From Microlunatus speluncae (lineage in GTDB: Bacteria; Actinomycetota; Actinomycetes; Propionibacteriales; Propionibacteriaceae): a DNA stretch of 64,000 nt. The position numbers and the translations under genes were made by a program. This document shows positions 50,883 to 59,871 of the stretch, one piece after another. Within the stretch, counting starts at the first letter, position 1. Every line of letters begins with the position of its first letter. The stretch is taken from contig NZ_VKCZ01000021.1 of NCBI RefSeq assembly GCF_009299835.1, forward strand, positions 326,627 through 390,626, read 5' to 3'. The notes beneath the pieces are model-generated. The model made no database searches. It worked only from the letters and a program-made list of their open reading frames with translations, and was not told the origin of the DNA.

Positions 50883-51203
50883 CTCCGGCGGCGGGTCCCA
50901 GCGCTGGACCCAGCGCTGGCGGGTGATCACGATCACCGCCGCGGCGACGACCAGATAGAGCAGGAAGCCGGACAGGGCGAGCAGGCCGACCGATTCGGCC
51001 AGCCCCTCCGGCGGAGTCACCAGCCCGATGATCATCACCAGCACGCCGAGCCCGATCATGGCCGCCACGCCGACCATGGCGAAGCCGAGAAGTTGATCAC
51101 CGGACACGTCGCGATCACGAACGGTCGCGGTGTTGCGCCGGACGACCAGGCCGAGGAACACGCCGGCGGCGACGAGGATCAGGGCGATCGGGCCGTAGAC
51201 CAT
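50793..51203 (-). CDS. Small membrane protein of unknown function
   Basis: A 136-residue protein with three hydrophobic segments (about 4-22, 38-62, 71-93) and a Pro/Gly/Asp-rich tail encoded in the overlap with the convergent HAD gene. I do not recognise the family. It follows the acyltransferase stop by ten bases, so it is probably the last gene of the epimerase-acyltransferase operon. No clear ribosome site. Confidence 0.6.
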   Translation of the reverse strand: MVYGPIALILVAAGVFLGLVVRRNTATVRDRDVSGDQLLGFAMVGVAAMIGLGVLVMIIGLVTPPEGLAESVGLLALSGFLLYLVVAAAVIVITRQRWVQRWDPPPESAPAQQPGDGDPGGDGPGHPADHRGGDQP

Positions 51204-51213
51204 GATCAGTTGA

Positions 51214-52338
51214 TCAGAAGATCCCCGGCCGGCGGACCAGCAGGGCGTGCAGGGTCTGCTGGATCGTCTCCCGGACCTGATCGGTGACGTTGAAGATCAC
51301 CGTCGGGTCGTCGGCCGCGGCGGGAGCGATCTGGTCGGTCGGGATCGCCTCGCCGATCTCGATGATCCACTTGCTGGGCAACGGAATTGCGCCGAGCGGG
51401 CCGAACCAGGGAAAGAGCGGAGTGAGCGGGAAGTACGGCAGCCCGAACGCCCGGGACAGCACCGGCACCTTGGCCAGGATCGGGTAGATCTCCTCCGAGC
51501 CGACGATCGAGACCGGGATGATCGGCACCTGGGCCCGCACCGCGGCCGAGACGAAACCGCCGCGGCCGAACCGCTGCAGCCGGTAGCGATCGGTGTAGAG
51601 CTTGCCCAGCCCCTTGAACCCCTCCGGGAAGACGGCGACGATCTCCCCCGCCGTCAGCAGCCGTTCGGCGTCCTCGGCGCAGGCCAGCGTGGTGCCGGTC
51701 TTGCGGGCCAGGTCATGCGAGTACGGGGTGGCGAAGATCAGGTCGGCGCCGAGGGAGCGGACGTGCCGACCGATCTCGTCGTGGATGATCGACTGCAGCA
51801 CCATCCCGTCCAGCGGCAACCCGCCGGCGTGGTTGGACACCAGCAGGGCGGCGCCGTCGGTCGGCAGCCGCTCCGCGCCGCGCAGCTCGACCCGGAACCA
51901 GTTCCGGACCAGCGGCCGCAACAGCGGCAGAAAGATCTTGGTGGTGAACTCCGGGTCGAAGCCGAACTCGTCCGTCGGGTAGTCGCCGTGCAGCCGGGAC
52001 CGGGCAAACTCGGCCGCCCGCTCGACCGCCGCCACCCACTCCGGCCCGATCCGGTCCGCCCCGAGCCAGCCGGCCAGGCCGGACACTGCCCCCCGCAGCC
52101 CGGACACAACACCGCGCAGCCCGGCCGTCGGCGACTCCGGTTGAGATTCCGGATCAGGGTCGGATCCCTGGCCTGCTTCGGATTCCTGAGCTTCGTCGGG
52201 TTCCCGGGCCTCGGCTTCGGGCTGCTGGGTCTCGTCGGGTTCGGGGTCGTGATCAGGACGGCGCCGGCGGGGCGCGAAGCCCAGCACCTCGGCCTCGGGT
52301 CCGTCCGGCTCCAGCCGACCCTCGAACTCAGACGCCAT
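51214..52338 (-). CDS. PlsC-like acyltransferase
   Basis: A 374-residue protein. The first 75 residues are acidic and repetitive (EPDETQQPEAEAREPDEAQE). The acyltransferase domain has NHAGGLPLDG, a spaced variant of the NHx4D motif, VAVFPEGFKG and VPIIPVSIVG. It probably acylates a glycerophosphate or related lipid on the inner membrane face. It overlaps the upstream epimerase gene by 11 bp. Confidence 0.88.
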   Translation of the reverse strand: MASEFEGRLEPDGPEAEVLGFAPRRRRPDHDPEPDETQQPEAEAREPDEAQESEAGQGSDPDPESQPESPTAGLRGVVSGLRGAVSGLAGWLGADRIGPEWVAAVERAAEFARSRLHGDYPTDEFGFDPEFTTKIFLPLLRPLVRNWFRVELRGAERLPTDGAALLVSNHAGGLPLDGMVLQSIIHDEIGRHVRSLGADLIFATPYSHDLARKTGTTLACAEDAERLLTAGEIVAVFPEGFKGLGKLYTDRYRLQRFGRGGFVSAAVRAQVPIIPVSIVGSEEIYPILAKVPVLSRAFGLPYFPLTPLFPWFGPLGAIPLPSKWIIEIGEAIPTDQIAPAAADDPTVIFNVTDQVRETIQQTLHALLVRRPGIF

Positions 52339-53356
52339 CGCCGGCCCGCCCTCCGGTCAGCAGCCGCGCGGCCGCGTCCACCAGGGCGTCGGCCCGGTCG
52401 GGTCCGAGCAGGCCCGGCCCGGTCGGCGCCGCCCATTCCGCGAGCGCCTCGGCCGAGCCGTAGCGCGGCCGCCAGTCGGTCGCCGCGGTGAAGCGCGAAC
52501 TGTCCATGGCTCGACCGTAGGTCAGCACGTCGAGCTGCTCGTCGGAGATCTCGGCGAAGCCGGCACGGCGGGCCAGCCCGGCCAGCAGCGGCCCCGCCGG
52601 CCGCGGCACCTCGACCCAGGGCCGGCCGAGCGTCCGCAGCGCCTGGCTGAGCAGGACGACATCGTCGGCGGCCACGTTGAAGGTGCCGGGCAGGTCGTCC
52701 CGGGTGACGGTGAGCAGCGCGTCGACCGCGTCGGCGGGATGCAGGAACTGCAGCCGGGCGTCGAAACCGGCCACCTTCGGCACCACCGGCAGCCCGAGAT
52801 AGGCGGTGATCGTGCTGTCCACGCCGGCGCCCATCAGCGGGGCCATCCGCAGCGTGGTCACGCAGCCGTCGTCGAGCCGGCGGGCGTAGCCGCGGACGTA
52901 GGACTCGATCTCGGCCGAGTCCTTGCCGAAGCCGGAGCGCAGCGAGGCCCGTGGCCCCATCTCCTCGGTGAACCGGGCCGGATCGCGCGGCGAAGACCCG
53001 TACACCGACACGGATCCCTGGACCACGAACTTGCGGACGCTCGCCGCCTTCTGGCACGCAGCGAGCAGCTGCATCGTGCCGATGACGTTGATCTCCTTCA
53101 TCGAGGAGCGCCCGCCGGTGCGACCGGGGGCGGCCAGCACCGCCATGTGCACGACGACCTCGACGTCATGACTGTCGATCACCTTGCCGATGATCGGCGC
53201 CCGGATGTCCGCGCGGATGAAGGCCGCCCGGCCGAGATCATGACGCGGAGGTACGACATCGACACCGATCACCGTGACCTCGGTGTCGGCGGCCAGCGAC
53301 CGGGCGAAACGGGCAGCGAGGTCTCGGGACACGCCGGTGATCATGACCGTGGTCAT
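52328..53356 (-). CDS. NAD-dependent epimerase/dehydratase family protein
   Basis: About 342 residues with a nucleotide fold beginning TTVMITGVSRDLAARFARSL and a continuation VVHMAVLA. The usual YxxxK catalytic pair is not evident; GSVSVYGSSPRD occupies the Ser region. It is an extended-SDR protein of unknown substrate. ATG 53356 is preferred (AGGGGG eight bases upstream). Confidence 0.82.
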   Translation of the reverse strand: MTTVMITGVSRDLAARFARSLAADTEVTVIGVDVVPPRHDLGRAAFIRADIRAPIIGKVIDSHDVEVVVHMAVLAAPGRTGGRSSMKEINVIGTMQLLAACQKAASVRKFVVQGSVSVYGSSPRDPARFTEEMGPRASLRSGFGKDSAEIESYVRGYARRLDDGCVTTLRMAPLMGAGVDSTITAYLGLPVVPKVAGFDARLQFLHPADAVDALLTVTRDDLPGTFNVAADDVVLLSQALRTLGRPWVEVPRPAGPLLAGLARRAGFAEISDEQLDVLTYGRAMDSSRFTAATDWRPRYGSAEALAEWAAPTGPGLLGPDRADALVDAAARLLTGGRAGDGV

Positions 53357-53417
53357 CGCGGCGTACCCCCTCACCTCAGCCGGGTTCGGCTCCGGGCCCC
53401 GTCAACTGTCGAAGGGG

Positions 53418-53519
53418 CTACTTGCCGGCGCGGCGTCGCTGAATGCGTGTTTTCTTGAGCAGCTTGCGGTGCTTCTTCTTCGCCATCCGCTTGCGACGCT
53501 TCTTGATGACCGAACCCAC
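53418..53519 (-). CDS. Small ribosomal protein bS22-type (AURKAIP1/COX24 domain)
   Basis: A 33-residue peptide beginning MGSVIKKRRKRMAKKKHRKL and ending RRRAGK, of which about two thirds of residues are Lys or Arg. It matches, from memory, the small-subunit protein known from mycobacterial ribosome structures, including the KKxHRKLLKKTR core. GTG start, with AGAGGG seven bases upstream. It sits upstream of the epimerase gene in the same order as in mycobacteria. Confidence 0.93.
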   Translation of the reverse strand: MGSVIKKRRKRMAKKKHRKLLKKTRIQRRRAGK

Positions 53520-53622
53520 GTGGAAACCCTCTAACCCCAGTATGAATGTGAACGTGCTGCTTGAGCCGGCGGCTGCCGCCGACTGCCGTGCATGCTACCG
53601 GTCCGGGCGCGGCGGGCGCGAA

Positions 53623-54213
53623 TCACCGGAGCAGTGACCGGAAGTGGGCCTCGAGCGCCGCATCGACCGCGGCGGGGGCGAGGTCGGTCAGGTCGACCTG
53701 GATGGACAGCCCGTCGACCAGGGCGAGCAGGATCGACGCCGCCAGCTCCACGTCGAGGCCGGCCCGGAGCTCACCCGCGGCTGCCGCGTGCCGCAGCGAC
53801 TCCACCAGCACGGCCCGGCTGGCCAGTTGCTGGTCGCGCAGGATCGTCGCGATCTGCGGATCCACGTCGGCGTAGGCGAGGAACGACAGCCAGACCCGGT
53901 GCTCGATCCGCTGCTCCGGGGTGACCGCGACCAGTTGGCGGACCACCGCCCGGAGCACGTCCAGCACCGACGCCCCACCGGCCTCCAGCACCTCGTGGAT
54001 CCGGTGCCCGAGCTGCTCGGCGAGCTGCTCCAGGGTGAACCGCAGCATGCTCTCCTTCGAGCCGAAGTAGTGCTGCAGTTGGCCGATCGACACCCCGGCC
54101 GCGGCGGCGACCTCGCGCAGGCTGGCCGCCTCCAGGCCTCGCTCGGCGATCACCCACCACAGGGCCCGGGCGACCTTGGCCCGGCGCTCCTGATGGTCGA
54201 CCTGTCGGGGCAT
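53623..54213 (-). CDS. TetR-family regulator
   Basis: A 196-residue protein: RRAKVARALWWVIAERGLEAAS, then REVAAAAGVSIGQLQHYF (recognition helix), and a C-terminal domain of the type found in BetI-like regulators. The ATG at 54213 is chosen because GAGGAG is five bases upstream. It diverges from an amidohydrolase lipoprotein gene; a nested palindrome lies between them. Confidence 0.9.
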   Translation of the reverse strand: MPRQVDHQERRAKVARALWWVIAERGLEAASLREVAAAAGVSIGQLQHYFGSKESMLRFTLEQLAEQLGHRIHEVLEAGGASVLDVLRAVVRQLVAVTPEQRIEHRVWLSFLAYADVDPQIATILRDQQLASRAVLVESLRHAAAAGELRAGLDVELAASILLALVDGLSIQVDLTDLAPAAVDAALEAHFRSLLR

Positions 54214-54253
54214 CCGCACTCCTCAGCTGGGGTTTCGGTTCATGGTCAGGTTA

Positions 54254-54283
54254 CAGTATCTTCGTATTAGTACGTTCATACTG
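54254..54283. promoter_or_regulatory. Nested palindromic operator
   Basis: The outer arms CAGTAT (54254-54259) and ATACTG (54278-54283) enclose inner arms CGTA (54263-54266) and TACG (54271-54274) on the same centre. It lies 41 bp from the TetR start and 22 bp from the amidohydrolase start, fitting control of both genes by the TetR protein. Confidence 0.65.
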
Positions 54284-54304
54284 AACAGAATCGGAGTGAT
54301 CAGA

Positions 54305-55606
54305 ATGCCCTGCAGGTGCCATATCCGGATCGGCCGGCGAGCCATGTTGGCCGCGGCCCTCGCCGTGCCGGTGCTTTCGGCCTGCGGCCCGGAACGGGTC
54401 GGTGCCCGGCCGGCCGGCGGCTTCGCGTTCGAGGGTGTGCGGGTCTTCGACGGCGAGCGGGTGATCGGCTCCGGCACGGTGCTGGTCAGCGGGGCGGAGC
54501 TCGTCGGCGTCGGAGAGCGGATCGAGATCCCGACCGGGTACGAGCGCATCGACGGCACCGGCCGGACGCTGCTGCCGGGGCTGATCGACGCGCATTCCCA
54601 CCTGATGCCGAGCACCGATCCGCCCCGGTTCGGCGTCACCACCGAGCTGGAGTTGGGCACCGTCGCCGAGCAGCGGGGCGACGTGCGGACCCAGCGGGCC
54701 TCGACCGCGCCGACCGCCCGGGCCGACCTGTGGAGTGCCGGGACGCTGGTCACGGTGCCCGGCGGGCACGGCACCCAGGCCTTCCCGGGGCTGGCCACGC
54801 TCGGACCGAACGACGATCCGGCCGCGTTCGTCGACCAGCGGATCGCCGAGGGCGCCGATCACCTCAAGCTGGTGATCGAGCATCGTGATCATGACGGGTC
54901 GCCGATGCCGACCTTGTCCGACCGGCAGCTCCGCGCCCTGATCACGGCGGCCGCGGAGCGCGGCCTGCGCACGCTGGCCCACGTCACCCGGACCGACGAC
55001 GCGCTGCTCGCGATCGACGCCGGGATCAGTGGGCTGGCCCATGTCTGCGCCGACCGTCCGGTCGACCGGACCTTGATCGACCGGGCGCTGGACCGTGGCG
55101 TGTTCATGATCAGCACGAGCGCGTACGACCTCGGCACCGCACGCCGCCGGGAGGGTGATCGGAGCATCTATGCCGACCCGCGGATCGCGCCGCGGCTGTC
55201 CGGCTTCCAGCGGGCGATCCTGGACACCCCGTTCCCGGAATCGCCGTGGATGAACGACTCCTGGCTCGATCGGGGCCGGGCCAACACCCGCATCCTGCGG
55301 GCGGCCGGCGTGCCGATCCTGGCCGGCACCGACGCCCCGATCCCCGGCTTGATCAACGGCGTCAGCCTGCTCGCCTGCCTCGAGTCTCTGGTGGGCCCCG
55401 GCCTGGACCCGGTCACCGCCCTGACCACCGCCACCGCCGCCCCGGCCGACGCCTTCGGCCTGACCGACCGCGGCCGCCTGCAAGCCGGCCACCGCGCCGA
55501 CCTGGTCCTCGTCGCCGGCGACCCGACGACCAAGATCACCGACCTCCGCGCCATCGAAGCCGTCTGGAAGAACGGCCACCCGATCGACCTCAACCCAACC
55601 CCTTGA
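54305..55606 (+). CDS. Amidohydrolase lipoprotein
   Basis: A 433-residue protein with a lipobox (VLSAC, about Cys27) and an amidohydrolase barrel: LLPGLIDAHSH (metal pair HxH), HLKLVIEHRD, LAHVTRTDD and LAGTDAP with the catalytic Asp. A C-terminal beta segment (GLTDRGRLQAGHRADLVLVAGDP) completes the fold. It is of the imidazolonepropionase/prolidase-like group acting on cyclic amides or dipeptides outside the cell; substrate unknown. The frame opens 21 codons upstream; ATG 54305 gives the signal peptide. Confidence 0.85.
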   Translation: MPCRCHIRIGRRAMLAAALAVPVLSACGPERVGARPAGGFAFEGVRVFDGERVIGSGTVLVSGAELVGVGERIEIPTGYERIDGTGRTLLPGLIDAHSHLMPSTDPPRFGVTTELELGTVAEQRGDVRTQRASTAPTARADLWSAGTLVTVPGGHGTQAFPGLATLGPNDDPAAFVDQRIAEGADHLKLVIEHRDHDGSPMPTLSDRQLRALITAAAERGLRTLAHVTRTDDALLAIDAGISGLAHVCADRPVDRTLIDRALDRGVFMISTSAYDLGTARRREGDRSIYADPRIAPRLSGFQRAILDTPFPESPWMNDSWLDRGRANTRILRAAGVPILAGTDAPIPGLINGVSLLACLESLVGPGLDPVTALTTATAAPADAFGLTDRGRLQAGHRADLVLVAGDPTTKITDLRAIEAVWKNGHPIDLNPTP

Positions 55607-55955
55607 GCCTGCTGGACGTTGGCGGGGTTCCGTTCCCTGAGCCTGTCGAAGGGCAAGCCAGGCGGGCCCCTTCTCGGGGTTACGGGCCGCAGGTTCGGTG
55701 CCGTCGAGTGGACCCGCGCCGACAGGCTTCGGTCGGTGCACGCCCAGGGAAAAAGACGCGCCAAGGACTGGCGGGTTAGGGCGGTTCCTGGGAACGTCCG
55801 GCCGGGCGCACAACGCGACGAACCGCCATGACCCGCCCGTCCTTGGTGCGTCTTTCCGGCCGCCAGGCCGAAACCCGAGGGGCACCAAGCTGGCCCGCCC
55901 TTCGACAAGCTCAGGGAACGAACGAGCGACCCTCCGGCGGCACAGGGTCATGGTT
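55607..55955. other. Intergenic region filled by repeat elements
   Basis: Gap between the convergent amidohydrolase and GH116 genes. Apart from the composite repeat and a segment (about 55705-55740) like 20401-20437, no gene or promoter is visible. Confidence 0.65.
55632..55919. repeat. Composite repeat element, third copy
   Basis: Reverse repeat A (55632-55651), forward repeat B (55752-55776), centre, reverse repeat B (55831-55855), forward repeat A (55900-55919). The module order equals that of 98-638, in a shorter form. The right arm matches 20060-20170. Confidence 0.8.
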
Positions 55956-58900
55956 CTAGGTCAGTTCCACGCCGATGGTCTGTCCGGCCTTGATCGTGAC
56001 CGACTTGCCCAGCGTCACCACGGCCCGGATGCCGTCGGCCTCGACCTCGGCCGGGATCCGCCGGCCGCCGAAACGGACGGTGACATGGCGGGCCGGCTCG
56101 TTAGTCTCGAACGAGAGGGTGGCCAGCCGGAGCTCGCCGTAGCGGAGCTCGACGTCGGCGGCGAGCCGGCGACCGCGCCGGGTCTGCCGATAGGAGCCCC
56201 AGCCCTCCGCCGCGGTGAAGGCGCCACGGAAGTCCTCCGGCCCGATCCGCGGCGCGAAGCCGAGATGCCCCTTCGGCCCGTGGTATTCGTACCCGATCGC
56301 CGCCAGATAGACGCCGAAGCTCATCATGGCCCGGGCGTAGTGATCACTGGCCTCGATCTCGTTGTACGGGTTGCGTTTGCTGCCGTGGTAGCGGTCGTAG
56401 ATCGCCTTCGTCACCGCCAGCCCCTCGGCGATCATCCCCTCGGCGAACAGGTGCGCCGCGAACTGGTGCTCCTGCCCGGTCCACACCTCGTTGAAGTACA
56501 TCAGCCCACCGCTCTCGGTGGAACCGCCGTGCGGCCAGGTGGTCATGATCACGCCGGGCTCGTCCTTGGTGGCATAGATCCGGCCGCCGTTCACCCCCGG
56601 CGGACGGTACGAGATCGGGTCGGGCAGGAAGTTGTTGGCGTAGATGCTGCCCAGTGCAGTGCTGGACTGATCATGGTCGAAGACCCGCGGCAGGCCGAGC
56701 TGGCTGGCATAGGCCTGCCCGTACAGCTGATCGATGTGACAGCCCCGGTTGGAGTTCACCGACGGATGATCGGGATCGGTCTTCTGCACGAAGTAGCCGT
56801 ACTCCTCGTTCCACAGCTTCTCCGCCAGGTGTTTCGAGCCGCTGGCGGCGATCGTGGCGTAGCGCTTCGCCGCCGCGTCGTCGCCGGCCTCGGTGGCCAG
56901 CTCTGCGGCCGCCCGGAGGGCGGCGACGTAGAGCCCGCTCAGCCACGGCACCTCGCCGAACCACTCGGTGTCCAGGGTGTTCCATTGGCTGCCGCGGAGG
57001 ATGCCGTCGATCTCGTCCCCGTCGGCGCCGTCACGGCTGGTGATCACGAACTCGACCGACTTCTTGATCTTGGTCCAGTTCTGCTCCAGGAACTCCGGGT
57101 CGGGGCTCATCTGGTGCTCGCGGTAGAACCGCAGGATGGTGCCGCACTGGCCGTCGGCGAACGAGGTCGACGCGTCGCCGCACTCGCCCCGGTTGCCGAT
57201 CTCGCCGGTCTCCTTGAACGCGATGCCGAGATCGACCCGCTGCCGGGTGTCGCGCTCCAGCTGCGGGAACAGCCGGCCGATCGCCTGGCCGTAGCTCCAC
57301 ACGTGCTGGCAGGTGCCGGCGCAGCAGTAGGTGCCCTCCCAGGCGTAGAACCGGCCGCCCTCGTACTCAGGACTCGTGAACCGATAGCAGGTGCTGGTCG
57401 CCAACGTCGAGGCCGTGGCCAGGGTCCGCTCCAGGAACCAGTGCGGCAGCGTCGAGTCCTCGTACCAGGTCTGCACCCAGGCCGTGGTCTGCTCGCCCAG
57501 CCGATCGCCGTCGGCGGCCAGGTGATCGACCACCGCGCGGGCGGAGTCGAACCGGTTGCCGTACTCCCGGCGCAGGGTCGCGGCGCCGACCAGTTCGGCG
57601 AACAGTTCGCGTTGCGGGATCGGGAAGTGCCAGCCGAACGCGAACCGGACCACCCGCTCCTCGCCCGGCGCGAGGGTCAGCTCGACGGCGGTCGTGGCGA
57701 CCTGGCCGTCGCCGGTGCCGTCCACCTCGGCCGGCCCGTCCTCGGCGTCGAACAGGGCATCCGGATCGACCTCGCCGGCCGGCAGCGCGATCGACGGCCT
57801 GGCCTTCGCCGCCGTGCCCAGGGCGCCGAGCGCGAAGCTGCCGCCGTCAGGCCGCTCGGCCACCGGCAGTCGGCGGACCGGGCGGTCGCTGAACAGGATC
57901 CGGTCGACGTTCAGGTGGCCCCAGCCGCCGGTGTGCCGGTCGACCAGCTGGATCCGGGCCTTCTTGCCCTGATAGCGCCCGACGTCCATCGACACGGCGG
58001 TCAGCGGCTCGATGTCGGTGCCGTTGGCGGTCGCCACCACCTCGTCGCCGATGATCACGTTGAAGCAGGTCTCGCCGCGATGGCTGCCGCCGCCGACCCA
58101 GGCCGTGACGAAGCGGCGATCGATGGTGAATTCCCTGCTGGTCAGGGTTCCCTGGTGCCCGTCGGGATTCCCGTCGTCGGCCCGAAAGTGGTACGACGTG
58201 ACGAACTTGCCCTTGACGTTGAGCTCGGTGCGGACGCCGAACGGGCGACGGAAACCCTCCGGCGTCTCAGCGGCGGTGACCGGGCCGTCGCCGAACGCGG
58301 TGCCGGTGACCTGCCAGTCCTGGTAACCGTCCTCCCAGTCCTCGAACAGGACGTCGGCCCGGTCGGTGAACCAGATCGCGTCGCAGCTGAGGTGACCCCA
58401 GGCACCCTCGGCCTCATCGACGATCTTGATCGTCGCGGTCTTGCCCTGATGAGCTTCGAGGTCGAGGAAGCGGGTGATCATCGGCTCGGTGTTGTCACCG
58501 GTCGCCGTGGCCACCACCTCGCCGTCGATGATCACGTTGACGCAGGTCTTCCCGGCATGATCACCTCCGCTCAGCGCGACCGCGACGTAGCGCCGCTCGA
58601 CGGTGAACTCCTTGCTGGTCAGGGATCCGGTGCGATCGTCGGGGTCGCCGTCCAGCCGGAAGTTGTACGAGGTCACGTAGCGGGTGCCGGACAGGTTGAG
58701 GTCGCCGAACCGCTTCAGGATGTTGGGCACCGCGGCCGGCCGGACCGGCCCGTCGCCGAACGCGTCGCCGGTGGCGGTCCAGTCTCCGAAACCGTCAGAC
58801 TCCCAGTCCTCGAAGAGGATGTCGTCGCCCTCGGCGGAATGATCATCGACCGCGGTGAACTCGGTGCCGCCGGCGAAGCCCTTGGCCCGGAGCCGGGTCG

Positions 58901-59633
58901 GCTGGTTGCGCCGGCTGTCCAGACAGACCGGGTTCTCCGCGTAGCCGAGCAGCGTGGCCCGGACCGTCGCCGAGCCGGAGTTGCGCAGGGTGAAGGCCAT
59001 GATCGTCGCCGGCAGCGTCGAGTCGTCGACGGCCAGCGGCACGAAGGGTGCGTACGCGGTCAGTTCGACCTCGACCGGCGAATCGGGGTCGGCATAGGAA
59101 ACCCGGCCCGTCGGATACTGACCGGTGAACCGGACATCGGCGAAGCCGGAGGCGTCCAGAGCCGCAGTCCGGGTGCTCCCGCCGGCCTCAGTCCGCAGCG
59201 CGAAGCCCTGCCGGAACTGGGCCGCGCCGGGCTGGTCGGCGGACAACGGGTCGGCGTAGTTGGCGCCGGAGAAGTCGGCCCCGCCGAGCGGGAACGAGGT
59301 CGGGTTGAAGATGTCCCAGGCCCACAGCCGGCCGTCGCCGGCGAGGAACACCTGGCCGGCACAGCCGCCGCCGACCGGCATCCCGATCTTGGCCAGCGCC
59401 GCCCCGGAGTATTCGGTCGGCTTGCCCCGCGCGACCAGCGCGGCCAACGCCTTCCCCTTCGGCGGCGTCGCCGGCCTCGGCTCGGCGCCGGCCGGCCAGG
59501 CGTTCAGCGTCGTCGCCGCGCCGATCCCGGTCGCACTCAGCGCCAGGAACGTGCGCCGGGTGAAGGCCGCCCGAGGGCAGTCGCCCGAGCAGGTCCGGCC
59601 GGAACATCCCGCGGGTTGTTGATCATGATCCAT
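55956..59633 (-). CDS. GH116 glycosidase with two inserted beta modules
   Basis: A 1,225-residue protein with a twin-Arg signal (FTRRTFLALSATG) and a GH116 N-terminal domain (60-265). Two homologous modules (about 270-427 and 428-588) each start with LFEDWE..G..DW..TG.AFGDGPV and end with GHL..D.I.F.D, resembling modules attached to GH32 enzymes. The alpha/alpha catalytic domain spans about 640-1190. AWEGTYCCAGTCQHVW probably carries the nucleophile Glu and HIDQLYGQAYA the acid Asp. The family hydrolyses beta-glucosides, beta-xylosides or glucosylceramide. Start supported by GGGGAG. Confidence 0.9.
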   Translation of the reverse strand: MDHDQQPAGCSGRTCSGDCPRAAFTRRTFLALSATGIGAATTLNAWPAGAEPRPATPPKGKALAALVARGKPTEYSGAALAKIGMPVGGGCAGQVFLAGDGRLWAWDIFNPTSFPLGGADFSGANYADPLSADQPGAAQFRQGFALRTEAGGSTRTAALDASGFADVRFTGQYPTGRVSYADPDSPVEVELTAYAPFVPLAVDDSTLPATIMAFTLRNSGSATVRATLLGYAENPVCLDSRRNQPTRLRAKGFAGGTEFTAVDDHSAEGDDILFEDWESDGFGDWTATGDAFGDGPVRPAAVPNILKRFGDLNLSGTRYVTSYNFRLDGDPDDRTGSLTSKEFTVERRYVAVALSGGDHAGKTCVNVIIDGEVVATATGDNTEPMITRFLDLEAHQGKTATIKIVDEAEGAWGHLSCDAIWFTDRADVLFEDWEDGYQDWQVTGTAFGDGPVTAAETPEGFRRPFGVRTELNVKGKFVTSYHFRADDGNPDGHQGTLTSREFTIDRRFVTAWVGGGSHRGETCFNVIIGDEVVATANGTDIEPLTAVSMDVGRYQGKKARIQLVDRHTGGWGHLNVDRILFSDRPVRRLPVAERPDGGSFALGALGTAAKARPSIALPAGEVDPDALFDAEDGPAEVDGTGDGQVATTAVELTLAPGEERVVRFAFGWHFPIPQRELFAELVGAATLRREYGNRFDSARAVVDHLAADGDRLGEQTTAWVQTWYEDSTLPHWFLERTLATASTLATSTCYRFTSPEYEGGRFYAWEGTYCCAGTCQHVWSYGQAIGRLFPQLERDTRQRVDLGIAFKETGEIGNRGECGDASTSFADGQCGTILRFYREHQMSPDPEFLEQNWTKIKKSVEFVITSRDGADGDEIDGILRGSQWNTLDTEWFGEVPWLSGLYVAALRAAAELATEAGDDAAAKRYATIAASGSKHLAEKLWNEEYGYFVQKTDPDHPSVNSNRGCHIDQLYGQAYASQLGLPRVFDHDQSSTALGSIYANNFLPDPISYRPPGVNGGRIYATKDEPGVIMTTWPHGGSTESGGLMYFNEVWTGQEHQFAAHLFAEGMIAEGLAVTKAIYDRYHGSKRNPYNEIEASDHYARAMMSFGVYLAAIGYEYHGPKGHLGFAPRIGPEDFRGAFTAAEGWGSYRQTRRGRRLAADVELRYGELRLATLSFETNEPARHVTVRFGGRRIPAEVEADGIRAVVTLGKSVTIKAGQTIGVELT

Positions 59634-59669
59634 GTCGAAGCTCCCCTACCGCATCGTCACCGTTGACTC

Positions 59670-59690
59670 GAAATCGATTTCAACCTAGAC
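59670..59690 (-). promoter_or_regulatory. LacI-type operator and -10 of the GH116 gene
   Basis: GAAATCGATTTC (59670-59681) is a perfect 12-bp palindrome with the central CG of LacI-family sites. On the minus strand TAGGTT (59684-59689) is a good -10, so the palindrome covers the transcription start. Repression by a sugar-sensing LacI protein encoded elsewhere is inferred. Confidence 0.7.
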
Positions 59691-59792
59691 CGGGACGAGG
59701 CGGGTGGTCAACGGTTCGGAGCAGACCAGCCCATTCCGTGAACGACGATCGGTCGTACGGCCGAGGCTCAGGGAGTGGAGGCTTGGGTGTTC

Positions 59793-59854
59793 GTTCCCTG
59801 AGCCTGCCGAAGGGGCAGGCCACATCACCAGCGCCCTCGACAAGCTCAAGGAAC
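59793..59854. repeat. Inverted pair of repeat A
   Basis: Reverse copy 59793-59812 and a degenerate forward copy 59836-59854 with 23 bp between. They lie between the GH116 start and the alpha/beta hydrolase stop and could fold as a hairpin behind the hydrolase gene. Confidence 0.75.
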
Positions 59855-59871
59855 GGAACAAACGCGCGGAT

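Noticed and set aside
55698..59666. A 1,322-codon open frame antisense to the GH116 gene
   Set aside because: It is rich in Gly, Arg, Asp, Val and Gln without any domain, and the opposite strand encodes a clear GH116 enzyme with signal, motifs, ribosome site and promoter. Long antisense frames are usual at this GC content.
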